Assembly (NCBI GenBank): GCA_028819775.1 | Contig: JAPPKV010000456.1 | Span: 1 to 20,369, forward strand | DNA: 20,369 nucleotides | Origin: Gammaproteobacteria bacterium | GTDB taxonomy: Bacteria > Pseudomonadota > Gammaproteobacteria > Pseudomonadales > Azotimanducaceae_A | Reading direction: 5' to 3' | Shown: in pieces, positions 7,356-14,168 of the stretch | Layout of the letters: the number at the start of each line of letters is the position of its first letter | How positions within the stretch are numbered: position 1 is the stretch's first letter | Notes under the pieces: model-generated | What the model was told of the DNA's origin: nothing | Database searches by the model: none | Seen by the model: the letters and a program-made list of their open reading frames with translations, nothing else | Made by a program: the position numbers and the translations under genes

Positions 7356-7877
7356 ATGACCAAAACTGGACGCTCTTCGTTGACGGTGACTCGGCTCATC
7401 GCGGTTGCTTTGGCAGGGGGAGTTCTCGCAGGTTGCGCATGTCCCTACCCCGCCCCGCCGCCCGAACCGGAGCCGGTGGTTGAACCGCCGCCGCCACCCC
7501 CGCCACCGCCGCCACCGCCGCCACCGCCACCGCAGCCGCCAAGCATGGAGCTGGTCGTCTACTTCGACTATGACGAAGCGGTTATCAGACCGGAGGGCAT
7601 GGGAGCGCTCGAGCGGCACGCGGCTTTCCTCGTCGAAAACACGGGTTGGAGGGTGCGAATCGAGGGCCACTGCGACGACCGCGGCAGCGAACGTTACAAC
7701 CTGGCGCTGGGTGAACAACGCGCCAATGCCGTGCGGCAGATGTTCCTCGAAAAGGGGATCGCCGACTCGCGGATGGATGTCATCAGCTTCGGCGAGGAGC
7801 GGCCCGCAGCGGACGGCACGAGCGACGAAGCGAGGGCCCAGAACCGACGCGCGGTGATCATCCACCTGTCGCGATAG
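7356..7877 (+). CDS. pal: Pal-like OmpA-family peptidoglycan-associated lipoprotein with polyproline linker
   Basis: This is an outer-membrane lipoprotein whose periplasmic OmpA domain should bind the diaminopimelate of peptidoglycan. A type II signal peptide (about 1-26) ends in the lipobox LAGC with the lipidated Cys27. The next residue is Ala, so no Asp retention signal is seen and outer-membrane sorting by Lol is expected. Residues about 30-62 are a proline-rich linker with 16 consecutive prolines (44-59). The OmpA domain, about 64-173, shows VVYFDYDEAVI, GHCDDRGSERYN and ISFGEERPA, with the Asp and Arg residues used in peptidoglycan binding. At 173 residues it has normal Pal length, but no tolB, tolA or cpoB is next to it, so it may be a Pal paralogue and the symbol is by similarity. 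tusD begins 9 bases downstream. Confidence 0.85.
   Translation: MTKTGRSSLTVTRLIAVALAGGVLAGCACPYPAPPPEPEPVVEPPPPPPPPPPPPPPPPQPPSMELVVYFDYDEAVIRPEGMGALERHAAFLVENTGWRVRIEGHCDDRGSERYNLALGEQRANAVRQMFLEKGIADSRMDVISFGEERPAADGTSDEARAQNRRAVIIHLSR
7485..7541 (+). repeat. Polyproline-coding CCN microsatellite-like tract
   Basis: Sixteen consecutive proline codons (7485-7532), mostly CCG and CCA/CCC, are followed by a glutamine codon and two more prolines. The tract encodes the extended linker between the lipidated N-terminus and the OmpA domain. Near-identical triplets of this kind can gain or lose units by replication slippage, and a run of prolines normally needs EF-P for translation. Confidence 0.9.
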
Positions 7878-7886
7878 TTCGGCGGT

Positions 7887-8234
7887 TTGCGATTCGACCT
7901 GCTCGTTCAAGGCGCACCCCTCGCAACGGGTGCGCCTGAGCGGGCTTTCCGATTTGCCCGTGCGGCGGTCGACGCCCGCCACCAAATCGGTCGAATGTTC
8001 TTCTACAACGAGGCGGTGACGGTCGCCAATCGATTCGCAGCGGACGAATCCGGCATCCGGGAACACCTAGCCCAACTGGCCTCGGCGGCCGGCTTCGAGC
8101 TCGCGGTGTGCGTAACAGCCGCCGCTCGCCGGGGAATAGTCGCGGAGGAATCCCTAGCCGACGGCTTTGTGATCGTGGGCCTAGGACAGCTCATCGAAGC
8201 CATAGAAGATGGCGATCGGTTGGTTTCGTTCTAG
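7887..8234 (+). CDS. tusD: Sulfurtransferase TusD (DsrE family)
   Basis: TusD is the catalytic subunit of TusBCD. It takes persulfide sulfur from TusA on a conserved cysteine and passes it on to TusE for MnmA-dependent 2-thiouridine in tRNA. Its relative DsrE serves sulfur oxidation. The 115-residue sequence aligns with E. coli TusD from the first residue (MRFDLLVQGAP; FARAAVDARHQIGRMFFYNEAV). The active-site cysteine is about residue 74, in AVCVTAAARRGIV, and the C-terminus GFVIVGLGQLIEAIEDGDRL is typical. The start is a TTG; no ATG fits the family N-terminus, and a clear ribosome-binding site is missing. It follows the Pal-like gene by 9 bases and may be read from the same promoter. A strong hairpin lies inside its first codons. 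Confidence 0.93.
   Translation: MRFDLLVQGAPLATGAPERAFRFARAAVDARHQIGRMFFYNEAVTVANRFAADESGIREHLAQLASAAGFELAVCVTAAARRGIVAEESLADGFVIVGLGQLIEAIEDGDRLVSF
7910..7937 (+). other. Strong inverted repeat inside the 5' end of tusD
   Basis: AGGCGCACCC and GGGTGCGCCT are perfectly complementary over 10 bases with an 8-base loop. The site begins 33 bases after the stop of the Pal-like gene, in tusD codons 8-17. The arms encode two copies of Gly-Ala-Pro. No run of T follows, so it is not a standard intrinsic terminator. It could reduce read-through or tusD translation. Confidence 0.6.
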
Positions 8235-8369
8235 CGACGGTGCTGCAGCCCGACGAGCGATGACGACAATGCGGCATCGAAACTCGATTCGAGTGGGGGT
8301 CTCGTGCCGCAGACCAGAGAACCACCTGCTATGTCCACCCCGGAAGGCTCCCTCTAGCAAGACGCGCCT
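8235..8369 (+). other. tusD-tusC spacer with nested inverted repeats
   Basis: These 135 bases hold no supportable gene, whereas tusD and tusC are usually nearly contiguous. TGCGGCA (8270-8276) pairs with TGCCGCA (8305-8311), enclosing ACTCGA-T-TCGAGT (8282-8294). A second pair, AGAGAACC (8316-8323) and GGTTCTCT (8378-8385), would fold over the tusC start. An in-frame TAG at 8355 excludes an upstream extension of tusC. A structured leader or an intercistronic RNA-stability element is possible. Confidence 0.5.
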
Positions 8370-8696
8370 GTGAAGCGGGTTCTCTACATCATCCGCCGTC
8401 CGCCGGGAGTGCTGGCCGATGAAATCACCGACATGATGCTGGTCTCCGGCGTCTTCGAGCAACCGACCTCGGTCCTGTTTGCCGACCAAGGCGCCTATCA
8501 ACTCCTAGGGCTGGACACCCGGGAGTCCCCTATCAATGCCCTTTCCACCTACGACATCGAAGACCTCTATGTATCGGCGGAGAGCATGCGGAGCTTGGGG
8601 CTGGACGTGGCGGACATCCCTTCGAACGTTCTGGTGGCGGGCCGTCGCAAGGTCCGCGAACTCATCGCGGGCCATGACGTTGTATTGACGGGTTGA
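8370..8696 (+). CDS. tusC: Sulfurtransferase complex subunit TusC (DsrF family)
   Basis: TusC is a structural subunit of the TusBCD heterohexamer in the tRNA thiolation relay. It aligns along its length with E. coli TusC: KRVLYIIRRPPG at the start, VLFADQGAYQLLGLD in the middle and ALSTYDIEDLYVSAESMRSL, then GLD, toward the end. It finishes GHDVVLTG, where E. coli has a similar YDVILRF end. At 108 residues it is slightly shorter than E. coli TusC (119). The start is GTG with no clear ribosome-binding site, preceded in frame by a TAG 15 bases upstream, so it cannot begin earlier. tusB overlaps its stop. Confidence 0.93.
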   Translation: MKRVLYIIRRPPGVLADEITDMMLVSGVFEQPTSVLFADQGAYQLLGLDTRESPINALSTYDIEDLYVSAESMRSLGLDVADIPSNVLVAGRRKVRELIAGHDVVLTG

Positions 8697-8959
8697 ATGT
8701 GGGAATCCTCCACGTGGTGTCTAATCCGGCGGCAGTCCAGTCCTGCCTCGCCGCGGTTTCCGATGGTGACGCCGTGCTGCTTGTCGGCGACGGTGCATTC
8801 GCCCAAGACATCGCACCGCATCCCGGGATTCGCTTTGGTGTCCTGGAGGAAGACACGGCCCGTCGCGGCCTACAGCCGTCGGCCGCGCTTGAGGCACTGA
8901 GCTATGCCGGCTTCGTCGAATGGGCGGCCGAGTTCTCGAAGTCGGTGACCTGGCGCTGA
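8693..8959 (+). CDS. tusB: Sulfurtransferase complex subunit TusB (DsrH family)
   Basis: This is the small third subunit of TusBCD. The 88-residue sequence has the family pattern: an N-terminal ILHVVSNP, then DGDAVLLVGDGAFA, EEDTARRGL and the late [12 protein letters not shown], ending in VTWR. Cys18 in QSCLAAV lies where DsrH of sulfur oxidisers has its conserved cysteine, as I recall it. The TTG start overlaps the tusC stop as TTGA; a GTG two codons later is also possible. tusE, often next in this operon, is absent; instead the gene runs 58 bases into the 3' end of the convergent cysG. Confidence 0.9.
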   Translation: MNVGILHVVSNPAAVQSCLAAVSDGDAVLLVGDGAFAQDIAPHPGIRFGVLEEDTARRGLQPSAALEALSYAGFVEWAAEFSKSVTWR

Positions 8960-10326
8960 AGTTGGGAAGTCCGTGCGAACGAAGCGACGCGCCCGATGAT
9001 CGTCGTTGCAGGTCCTTCGAGGGCAGCCGTGCGGACCAAGGCACCTAGGTCTCCGATCGAGCCCACCACGATTCGTTGGCCCGGCAGAGTGGCCTTGGAA
9101 ATCGCCGCAGCCGGCGTCGTAGGAGCGGCCCCTGCGCCGATCAGCCGGTCGCAAAGCCGAACGAGCGCACCGAGGCCCATGTAGACCACCAAGGTCTGGC
9201 CCGGTTTGGCAAGCTCCGGCCAATCCGGATCGGCCTCCTGGTGGACCTGGGCAGTCACGAAACGCACGGACTGAGCCCACTGCCGGTGGGTAAGCGGTAT
9301 CCCGGCGACCGCCGCACAGCCTAGGCCGGCGGTCACTCCCGGTACGACCTCGAAGGGTACGCCGCGTTCGACGAGCGCTTCGATTTCCTCTCCTCCCCGT
9401 CCGAATACCAACGGGTCGCCCCCTTTCAGGCGCACTACGCGCAGGCCCCGGCGCGCGTCCCTTTCGAGCCGGTCGTTGATCAATGCCTGTCGGGAGGCAA
9501 CGGCAAGGCCATCGCCGGAACGCCTGCCCACATCGATCTTGCGGGAGTCGCGCCGGCAACGGTCGAGGATAGCGGCGCCCACCAGCTTGTCGTGGTAAAT
9601 GACGTCCGCGCGCTGCAGTCGGTGCAACGCCTTGAGAGTCAGCAGGTCCGGGTCGCCTGGTCCGGCTCCGACCAGCGACACGATCCCGGGGCTGGGCGTA
9701 GCAGCCAGCATCGAGTCCAACGTCTCGTCCGCCGCGTCGAGGTCCCCGCGCCCGACGGCGTCGGCGAGTTCCGAGTCCAAGACCTGGTCCCAGAACCGTT
9801 GCCTGGACGGCGTGTCCGCCAGCACGGCCTTGATGCGGTCACGGCGACTTCCAAGGTATCTCGCCAACGGGCCGACACTGTCGGGCAGCAGGGCCTCGAT
9901 CCGTTCCCGCAGCCGCCGGGCCAGCGTGGGCGACGTCCCCTCGGTGGATATCCCCACCGTGACCGGCCCACGATTGACGACGGCCGGGAACAACGCGGTC
10001 GAGTGTTCCGCGTCGTCCACGCAGTTGACGAGCACATGGTGCTGCGCACCTGCCCGCTGCACAGCACGGTTCACCGCCGCATCGCCGGTGGCAGCCACGA
10101 CGAGGATTCGGCCGACGACGTCGCGTTCCTCGAATGGACGGTCCCGGATGGCGATCCCGGACGAACGGCAACGTTCGCGAACGTCCTGGTCGACGGATGT
10201 CGCGACAACCTCGATATTCGCCCCGGTAGCGACGAGTGTCTCGATCTTGCGGCGGGCCACTTCGCCACCCCCGACCACCAGACACGGCTGACCGGCGAGC
10301 TTTAGCGCGAGCGGCAGCGTGCTCAC
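8902..10326 (-). CDS. cysG: Siroheme synthase (SUMT / precorrin-2 dehydrogenase / sirohydrochlorin ferrochelatase)
   Basis: CysG makes siroheme from uroporphyrinogen III for sulfite and nitrite reductases. The 474 residues show both modules. The N-terminal dehydrogenase/chelatase has the NAD-binding [11 protein letters not shown] (about 17-27), [16 protein letters not shown], and [17 protein letters not shown], with Ser132 in the place of the regulatory serine of Salmonella CysG. The C-terminal methyltransferase, about 215-460, has [33 protein letters not shown] and [20 protein letters not shown]. The GTG start overlaps the serS stop as GTGA, so translation is coupled to serS. It is the last gene of the crcB-serS-cysG run and ends inside the 3' end of tusB. 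Confidence 0.97.
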   Translation of the reverse strand: MSTLPLALKLAGQPCLVVGGGEVARRKIETLVATGANIEVVATSVDQDVRERCRSSGIAIRDRPFEERDVVGRILVVAATGDAAVNRAVQRAGAQHHVLVNCVDDAEHSTALFPAVVNRGPVTVGISTEGTSPTLARRLRERIEALLPDSVGPLARYLGSRRDRIKAVLADTPSRQRFWDQVLDSELADAVGRGDLDAADETLDSMLAATPSPGIVSLVGAGPGDPDLLTLKALHRLQRADVIYHDKLVGAAILDRCRRDSRKIDVGRRSGDGLAVASRQALINDRLERDARRGLRVVRLKGGDPLVFGRGGEEIEALVERGVPFEVVPGVTAGLGCAAVAGIPLTHRQWAQSVRFVTAQVHQEADPDWPELAKPGQTLVVYMGLGALVRLCDRLIGAGAAPTTPAAAISKATLPGQRIVVGSIGDLGALVRTAALEGPATTIIGRVASFARTSQLQRQVTDFENSAAHSTKPA

Positions 10327-11594
10327 AGGTCGAGCCGGGTACTGCCGTCCATATAGCCTCGCAAAGCATCTGGTACATGCACGGCACCGTTGCCATCCTG
10401 GTAGTTTTCCAACACGGCAATCAGCGTCCTACCCACCGCCAAGCCGGAACCGTTCAGGGTGTGGACGTAGTTCGGTCGCCCGGTCTCCGGATTCCGGTAG
10501 CGGGCGAGCATCCGCCGGGCTTGGAAGTCGAGGAAGTTGCTGCAGGAGGATATCTCCCGGTACCTTCGCTCGGCAGGCAACCAGACTTCGAGGTCGATGG
10601 TCTTCGCGGCGGCGAAGCCGAGATCGCCGGCACACAGCGCGACCGCTCGATATGGCAGCTCCAGCTTGCGCAGAATCGTCTCGGCATGGGCGGTCAGTTC
10701 GTCCAGCGCATCCCAGGACTTGACGGGATCGACAATCTGGACCAGTTCCACCTTCTCGAATTGGTGTTGCCGGAAGATCCCATGCGTGTCCTTGCCGTAG
10801 TTGCCCGCTTCGCTACGAAAACAGGGCGTGTGCGCCACGAAACGCAGCGGGAGTTCGGCGTAGTCGAGGATGCTCTCCCGAATCAGGTTCGTAACGGGCA
10901 CCTCGGCCGTCGGAATCAGGAACTGGTCGCGGTCACCGTCGATCGCGAACAGGTCGTCCTCGAACTTGGGAAGTTGCCCGGTCCCGACCAGCGTGCGCCG
11001 GTCGACCAGGTATGGGACGTAGACCTCCTCGTAGCCGTGTTCCTGGACATGCGTGTCGATCATGAATTGGGTGAGCCCACGATGCAGCCTGGCGAGAGGG
11101 CCCCGAAGAACCGAGAATCGCGAACCAGCGATCTTGGCGGCCGCTTCGAGGTCGAGGGATGTAGATGCCAGCGACACATGGTCCCGGGGCTCGAAGTTGA
11201 AGTCGACCGGTTCCTGCCAGCGCCTCAGTTCGACGTTGTCTGTTTCGTCCCGGCCCGGGGGCACGCTGTCATCGGGCGGGTTCGGAAGGGCATTGACGAA
11301 CTCGCTGAGTTCGTCGCGAACGGCGTCGAATTGCCTCGCCGCCGCCGCCAAGTCGTCGCCCAGGTTGCCCACCGCGGCAACCAGCGGTGCGATGTCGTCG
11401 CCGGCGGCCTTGGCCTCGCCGATCTGCCTCGATGCCGCCCTGCGCTGGTTGCGCAATCGCTCGACCTCTTCCTGCATTCCCTTGCGACGCGCTTCGAGTT
11501 CCTCGAAACGCGCCACGTCGAGTTCGATGCCTCTGAGTCGAAGACGCTCGGCAATGGATCCGATCTCCAGCCGCAGCCGTCGAGGATCGATCAT
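10323..11594 (-). CDS. serS: Serine--tRNA ligase
   Basis: SerS charges tRNA-Ser, and also tRNA-Sec, with serine in the cytoplasm. It is a class II synthetase of 423 residues, the normal length. Residues about 1-105 form the antiparallel coiled-coil arm that grips the long variable arm of tRNA-Ser (starting [10 protein letters not shown]). The catalytic core follows, with the serine-binding loop [10 protein letters not shown], motif 2 around [20 protein letters not shown], and motif 3 [19 protein letters not shown] near the end. The ATG overlaps the crcB stop (ATGA), and the stop overlaps the cysG start, so crcB-serS-cysG is translationally coupled. Confidence 0.98.
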   Translation of the reverse strand: MIDPRRLRLEIGSIAERLRLRGIELDVARFEELEARRKGMQEEVERLRNQRRAASRQIGEAKAAGDDIAPLVAAVGNLGDDLAAAARQFDAVRDELSEFVNALPNPPDDSVPPGRDETDNVELRRWQEPVDFNFEPRDHVSLASTSLDLEAAAKIAGSRFSVLRGPLARLHRGLTQFMIDTHVQEHGYEEVYVPYLVDRRTLVGTGQLPKFEDDLFAIDGDRDQFLIPTAEVPVTNLIRESILDYAELPLRFVAHTPCFRSEAGNYGKDTHGIFRQHQFEKVELVQIVDPVKSWDALDELTAHAETILRKLELPYRAVALCAGDLGFAAAKTIDLEVWLPAERRYREISSCSNFLDFQARRMLARYRNPETGRPNYVHTLNGSGLAVGRTLIAVLENYQDGNGAVHVPDALRGYMDGSTRLDL

Positions 11595-11959
11595 GCCACG
11601 CCCCCGGCAATCCGATAGCCCAACGCCGCAGCCAAAATGCAGCAGGCCACGCTAGAGAGCACATACGCAATCGTGGAAACCACGCGACCTTGCTCCCACA
11701 ACAGCACCGTATCGACCGAGAACGCGGAGAACGTCGTGAAGGCGCCGAGCACTCCGGCAACAAGGAGTGGCCGTCCCACGTCTTCGAACCACGCGGCGCC
11801 GGCGAAGGCACCGATCGCCAATCCGATGGCGAGGCATCCCGCGATGTTCACCAACAGAGTTCCCCAAGGAAACTCCGCGCCTGAGGTCAGTGCCTGCACG
11901 CAGTAGCGCAGGAGGGCACCGCAAGCGCCGCCGGCAGCAACCCACAGGATTGTCTTCAT
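11591..11959 (-). CDS. crcB: Fluoride channel CrcB/Fluc
   Basis: Fluc is a dual-topology dimeric fluoride-specific channel that exports F- from the cytoplasm. The 122-residue protein has four hydrophobic segments. Family motifs are [10 protein letters not shown] near the N-terminus, [14 protein letters not shown] with the pore asparagine, and [17 protein letters not shown] with the phenylalanine box and the central sodium-site region. A GAGAGGA ribosome-binding site precedes the ATG by about 5 bases. It is the first gene after a 225-base gap from rarA and is coupled to serS by a four-base overlap. No fluoride riboswitch was recognised upstream. Confidence 0.96.
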   Translation of the reverse strand: MKTILWVAAGGACGALLRYCVQALTSGAEFPWGTLLVNIAGCLAIGLAIGAFAGAAWFEDVGRPLLVAGVLGAFTTFSAFSVDTVLLWEQGRVVSTIAYVLSSVACCILAAALGYRIAGGVA

Positions 11960-12184
11960 TCGGATCCTCTCTACCTAGGGGAAATGCATTCCCTGTTTGC
12001 CCCGCGTCGAAGGACGCGAAGTCTAAGGCGTTAGTATGCCGCGTAACAAACGGACTTATGACTACAACGCTGGTCTTGTTCAGAAAACTGATATCCAGGG
12101 ATATATGAAGTGGCGCATCCTCGTCTTCTCACGCGCTATCCCAACCCCGGAGTTCGAATGGCCAAGGTGTTCTGACACCGGACG
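11960..12184 (-). other. rarA-crcB intergenic region with hairpins
   Basis: This is the longest intergenic stretch in the window, lying between the rarA stop and crcB. Two inverted repeats are visible. CGCGTC/GACGCG with a four-base loop (12003-12018) is a compact 6-base stem, and GGGAA/TTCCC (11979-11993) surrounds the ATGCAT palindrome 20 bases before crcB. A promoter for crcB-serS-cysG is expected here, but no pair of hexamers convinced me. The fluoride riboswitch pattern is not seen, and no short open frame has a plausible start. Confidence 0.5.
12166..12179 (-). terminator. Weak hairpin after rarA
   Basis: Just after the rarA stop, the minus strand reads GGTGT-CAGA-ACACC, a 5-base stem with a four-base loop. 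Only a short TT follows, so as an intrinsic terminator it is weak. It is the only stem-loop close behind rarA. Confidence 0.3.
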
Positions 12185-13564
12185 TTACTGGCTTGGACTC
12201 TCGCGCCCACCGCGGCGCGTCGTTGGCCCGGACGACGAGCCCGTGGCGCGGTCACGATCCCGCAGACTCGCCAGACGCTCGGCGATCCTCCCCTCGATGC
12301 CCCGGTCGGTTGGCTTGTAGAACGCCACGTCGGGCATCTCGTCGGGAAAATACCGTTCTCCCGCCGCATAGGCGTCCTCTTCCTCATGGGCGTAGCGGTA
12401 GCCCTTGCCGTGACCCAGCTTCTCCATGAGCGCCGTCGGCGCGTTACGGAAACGTAGGGGTACCGGGTGAGAAGGATTCTCGCGCACATAGGCCATGGCC
12501 GCATTGAATGCTGCTTCGACGGCATTGCTCTTGGGCACGCTCGAGAGATACAGGACGGCTTGGGCGAGCGCCAATTCGCCCTCCGGCGATCCCAGTCGCC
12601 GGTACGCGTCCCAGGCATCCATCGACAACTGGAGTCCGCGCGGATCCGCATTGCCGATGTCCTCGCTGGCCATGCGAACGAGCCGGCGGGCCACGTAGAG
12701 TGGATCACAACCCCCATCGAGCATCCGAGCCAGCCAGTAAAGTGCCGCATCGGGAGCGCTGCCGCGCACGGACTTGTGCAATGCCGAGATCTGGTCGTAG
12801 AAGGCGTCCCCGCCCTTGTCGAATCGACGATAGCTCTGGCCGCTGGCTTCCAGGACATGATCGGCAGCAACGGTTCCGGATGCGAGTTGAACGGCCACCT
12901 CCAAGGTGTTCAGGGCTCGTCTCGCATCCCCGTCCGCAACGGCCTGTAGCTCGCGAACAGCGTCCGCATCGAGCTCCACCCCAAGGTCCCGCGTTGCGGC
13001 ACGCCGCACGAGTGTCTCGATGTGGGTGTCGTCCAACGGCCTCAGGACGTACACACGCGACCGTGACAGCAGGGCGGCGTTAACCTCGAAAGAGGGATTT
13101 TCCGTCGTCGCGCCAATGAAGGTGACCGTGCCCCGCTCAACGTGCGGCAGGAAGGCATCCTGTTGGGCCTTGTTGAACCGATGCACCTCGTCGATGAACA
13201 ATACCGTGCGTCGACCGGGAAACGCCTGGGCCTCCGCGATTGCGTCGCGCACGTCGCGGACGCCCGCCAGCACGGCGGAAAGGCTTCGCCACTCGGCGCC
13301 GGCTGAGTCCGACAGCAACCGCGCCAAGGTGGTTTTGCCCGTGCCCGGGGGACCCCAAAGAACCATCGAGTGCACGACGCCGAGACGGGTAAGTTCGCGC
13401 AGGGGCCGTCCTTCCTCGAGCAGATGTTCCTGGCCTACGAAGTCGGCCAGCGTGCGCGGACGCATGCGGTCTGCCAGCGGGCGGCTGGCCGAGGTTGCCC
13501 GGTCGGGCGCCGGGTCAAGGGGCAGATTCGGTTGGGACGTCGTCTGGGAGATTCCCGATGACAT
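12185..13564 (-). CDS. rarA: Replication-associated recombination ATPase RarA (MgsA)
   Basis: This AAA+ ATPase, related to the clamp loader and to eukaryotic Mgs1/WRNIP1, acts at stalled replication forks with SSB. The 459 residues show PLADRMRPRTLADFVGQEHL, Walker A GPPGTGKT (71-78), Walker B LFIDEVHRFNKAQQDAFLPH (starting at about 122) and sensor 1 TFIGATTENPSFEVNAALLS. SVRGSAPDAALYWLARML and GNADPRG follow in the C-terminal tetramerisation part. The ATG at 13564 gives about 14 more leader residues than E. coli RarA and lies 50 bases inside the lolA coding region. An AGGGG stretch precedes it. The next methionine (Met34, MRPRTL) would cut into the conserved start, so the upstream ATG is preferred. 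Confidence 0.96.
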   Translation of the reverse strand: MSSGISQTTSQPNLPLDPAPDRATSASRPLADRMRPRTLADFVGQEHLLEEGRPLRELTRLGVVHSMVLWGPPGTGKTTLARLLSDSAGAEWRSLSAVLAGVRDVRDAIAEAQAFPGRRTVLFIDEVHRFNKAQQDAFLPHVERGTVTFIGATTENPSFEVNAALLSRSRVYVLRPLDDTHIETLVRRAATRDLGVELDADAVRELQAVADGDARRALNTLEVAVQLASGTVAADHVLEASGQSYRRFDKGGDAFYDQISALHKSVRGSAPDAALYWLARMLDGGCDPLYVARRLVRMASEDIGNADPRGLQLSMDAWDAYRRLGSPEGELALAQAVLYLSSVPKSNAVEAAFNAAMAYVRENPSHPVPLRFRNAPTALMEKLGHGKGYRYAHEEEDAYAAGERYFPDEMPDVAFYKPTDRGIEGRIAERLASLRDRDRATGSSSGPTTRRGGRESPSQ

Positions 13565-14168
13565 CGACCCCTGCCGGCACCTCGAATTCGAACAATCCCG
13601 ATTCTAGCACCGGGTTCGCCTGGCCGTGACGGAACACGACGGCCGTTTTCTGATCCAGGTCGTCCACGACCTCGAACCCGGTCAGCGATCCGCCCTTCGA
13701 AAAGGACAGCGTTATCTCACGGAAAAGGGATGTGGATTCGGGATTCCGGGGAGTCAGCGCGAAGCGCTGCTCGGACTCCTCCGTGGTGGACGTCATCCGT
13801 ACCCGGAAGTTCGTTTCGAGCATCGAGGTGTCGGTCAGGACCATCATCGGGCTTCCCTCGACGGTCTCCTCGAACAGCTGCACGGTCACTTGCTCCAGGT
13901 CGGGGTCATAGACCCAGACAAGCTCGCCATCCGCGACCACGAGTTGAGGGTAGGGTTCGTCCACGTCCCAACGCAGCCGGCCGGGACGTTCGAGGTGCAT
14001 GGTTCCCGTGGCGGTCTGCAGAACCTCGCCGAACTGGCCGGTGACCACCTGCTCGAAGTCAGCACGGTAGCTCACCATCGAATCAAGTAGCGCAGCCAGA
14101 GCCTGGCTGTCCTCGTCGGCAGAGACACCGACGGTCCCGAACAGAACCAGCGCGGCGACGGACTTCAC
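13515..14168 (-). CDS. lolA: Outer-membrane lipoprotein carrier protein LolA
   Basis: LolA is the periplasmic shuttle that takes lipoproteins from LolCDE to LolB at the outer membrane. The 217-residue precursor has a signal peptide of about 17 residues (ends GVSA). The mature part has the LolA pattern: [37 protein letters not shown] and [20 protein letters not shown]. It ends with the strand [11 protein letters not shown]. The GTG start overlaps the ftsK stop as GTGA, which fixes the start and implies coupling. The open frame continues upstream of this GTG, but only as a shadow of ftsK. The last 50 bases are shared with rarA in another frame. The Pal-like lipoprotein in this window would be a LolA client. 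Confidence 0.95.
   Translation of the reverse strand: MKSVAALVLFGTVGVSADEDSQALAALLDSMVSYRADFEQVVTGQFGEVLQTATGTMHLERPGRLRWDVDEPYPQLVVADGELVWVYDPDLEQVTVQLFEETVEGSPMMVLTDTSMLETNFRVRMTSTTEESEQRFALTPRNPESTSLFREITLSFSKGGSLTGFEVVDDLDQKTAVVFRHGQANPVLESGLFEFEVPAGVDVIGNLPDDVPTESAP

Noticed and set aside
7485..7541. Short tandem repeat considered as a CRISPR-like or regulatory repeat
   Set aside because: It is in frame and encodes the polyproline linker of the lipoprotein; there are no spacers.
8870..9559. Arg-rich minus-strand open frame overlapping cysG
   Set aside because: Shadow of the methyltransferase domain of cysG in another frame.
10236..11618. A 460-residue open frame on the plus strand
   Set aside because: It lies opposite serS, whose motifs are complete. 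High GC lets the antisense strand stay open; the translation looks like no known family.
12141..12165. Possible tRNA T-arm (GAGTTCGAATGG) after rarA
   Set aside because: The flanking bases do not form a T stem and no acceptor, D or anticodon arm can be built around it.
11960..12184. Fluoride riboswitch before crcB
   Set aside because: I looked for the conserved GG-GAUGG...UUCGCC pattern and the associated pseudoknot partner and did not find it.
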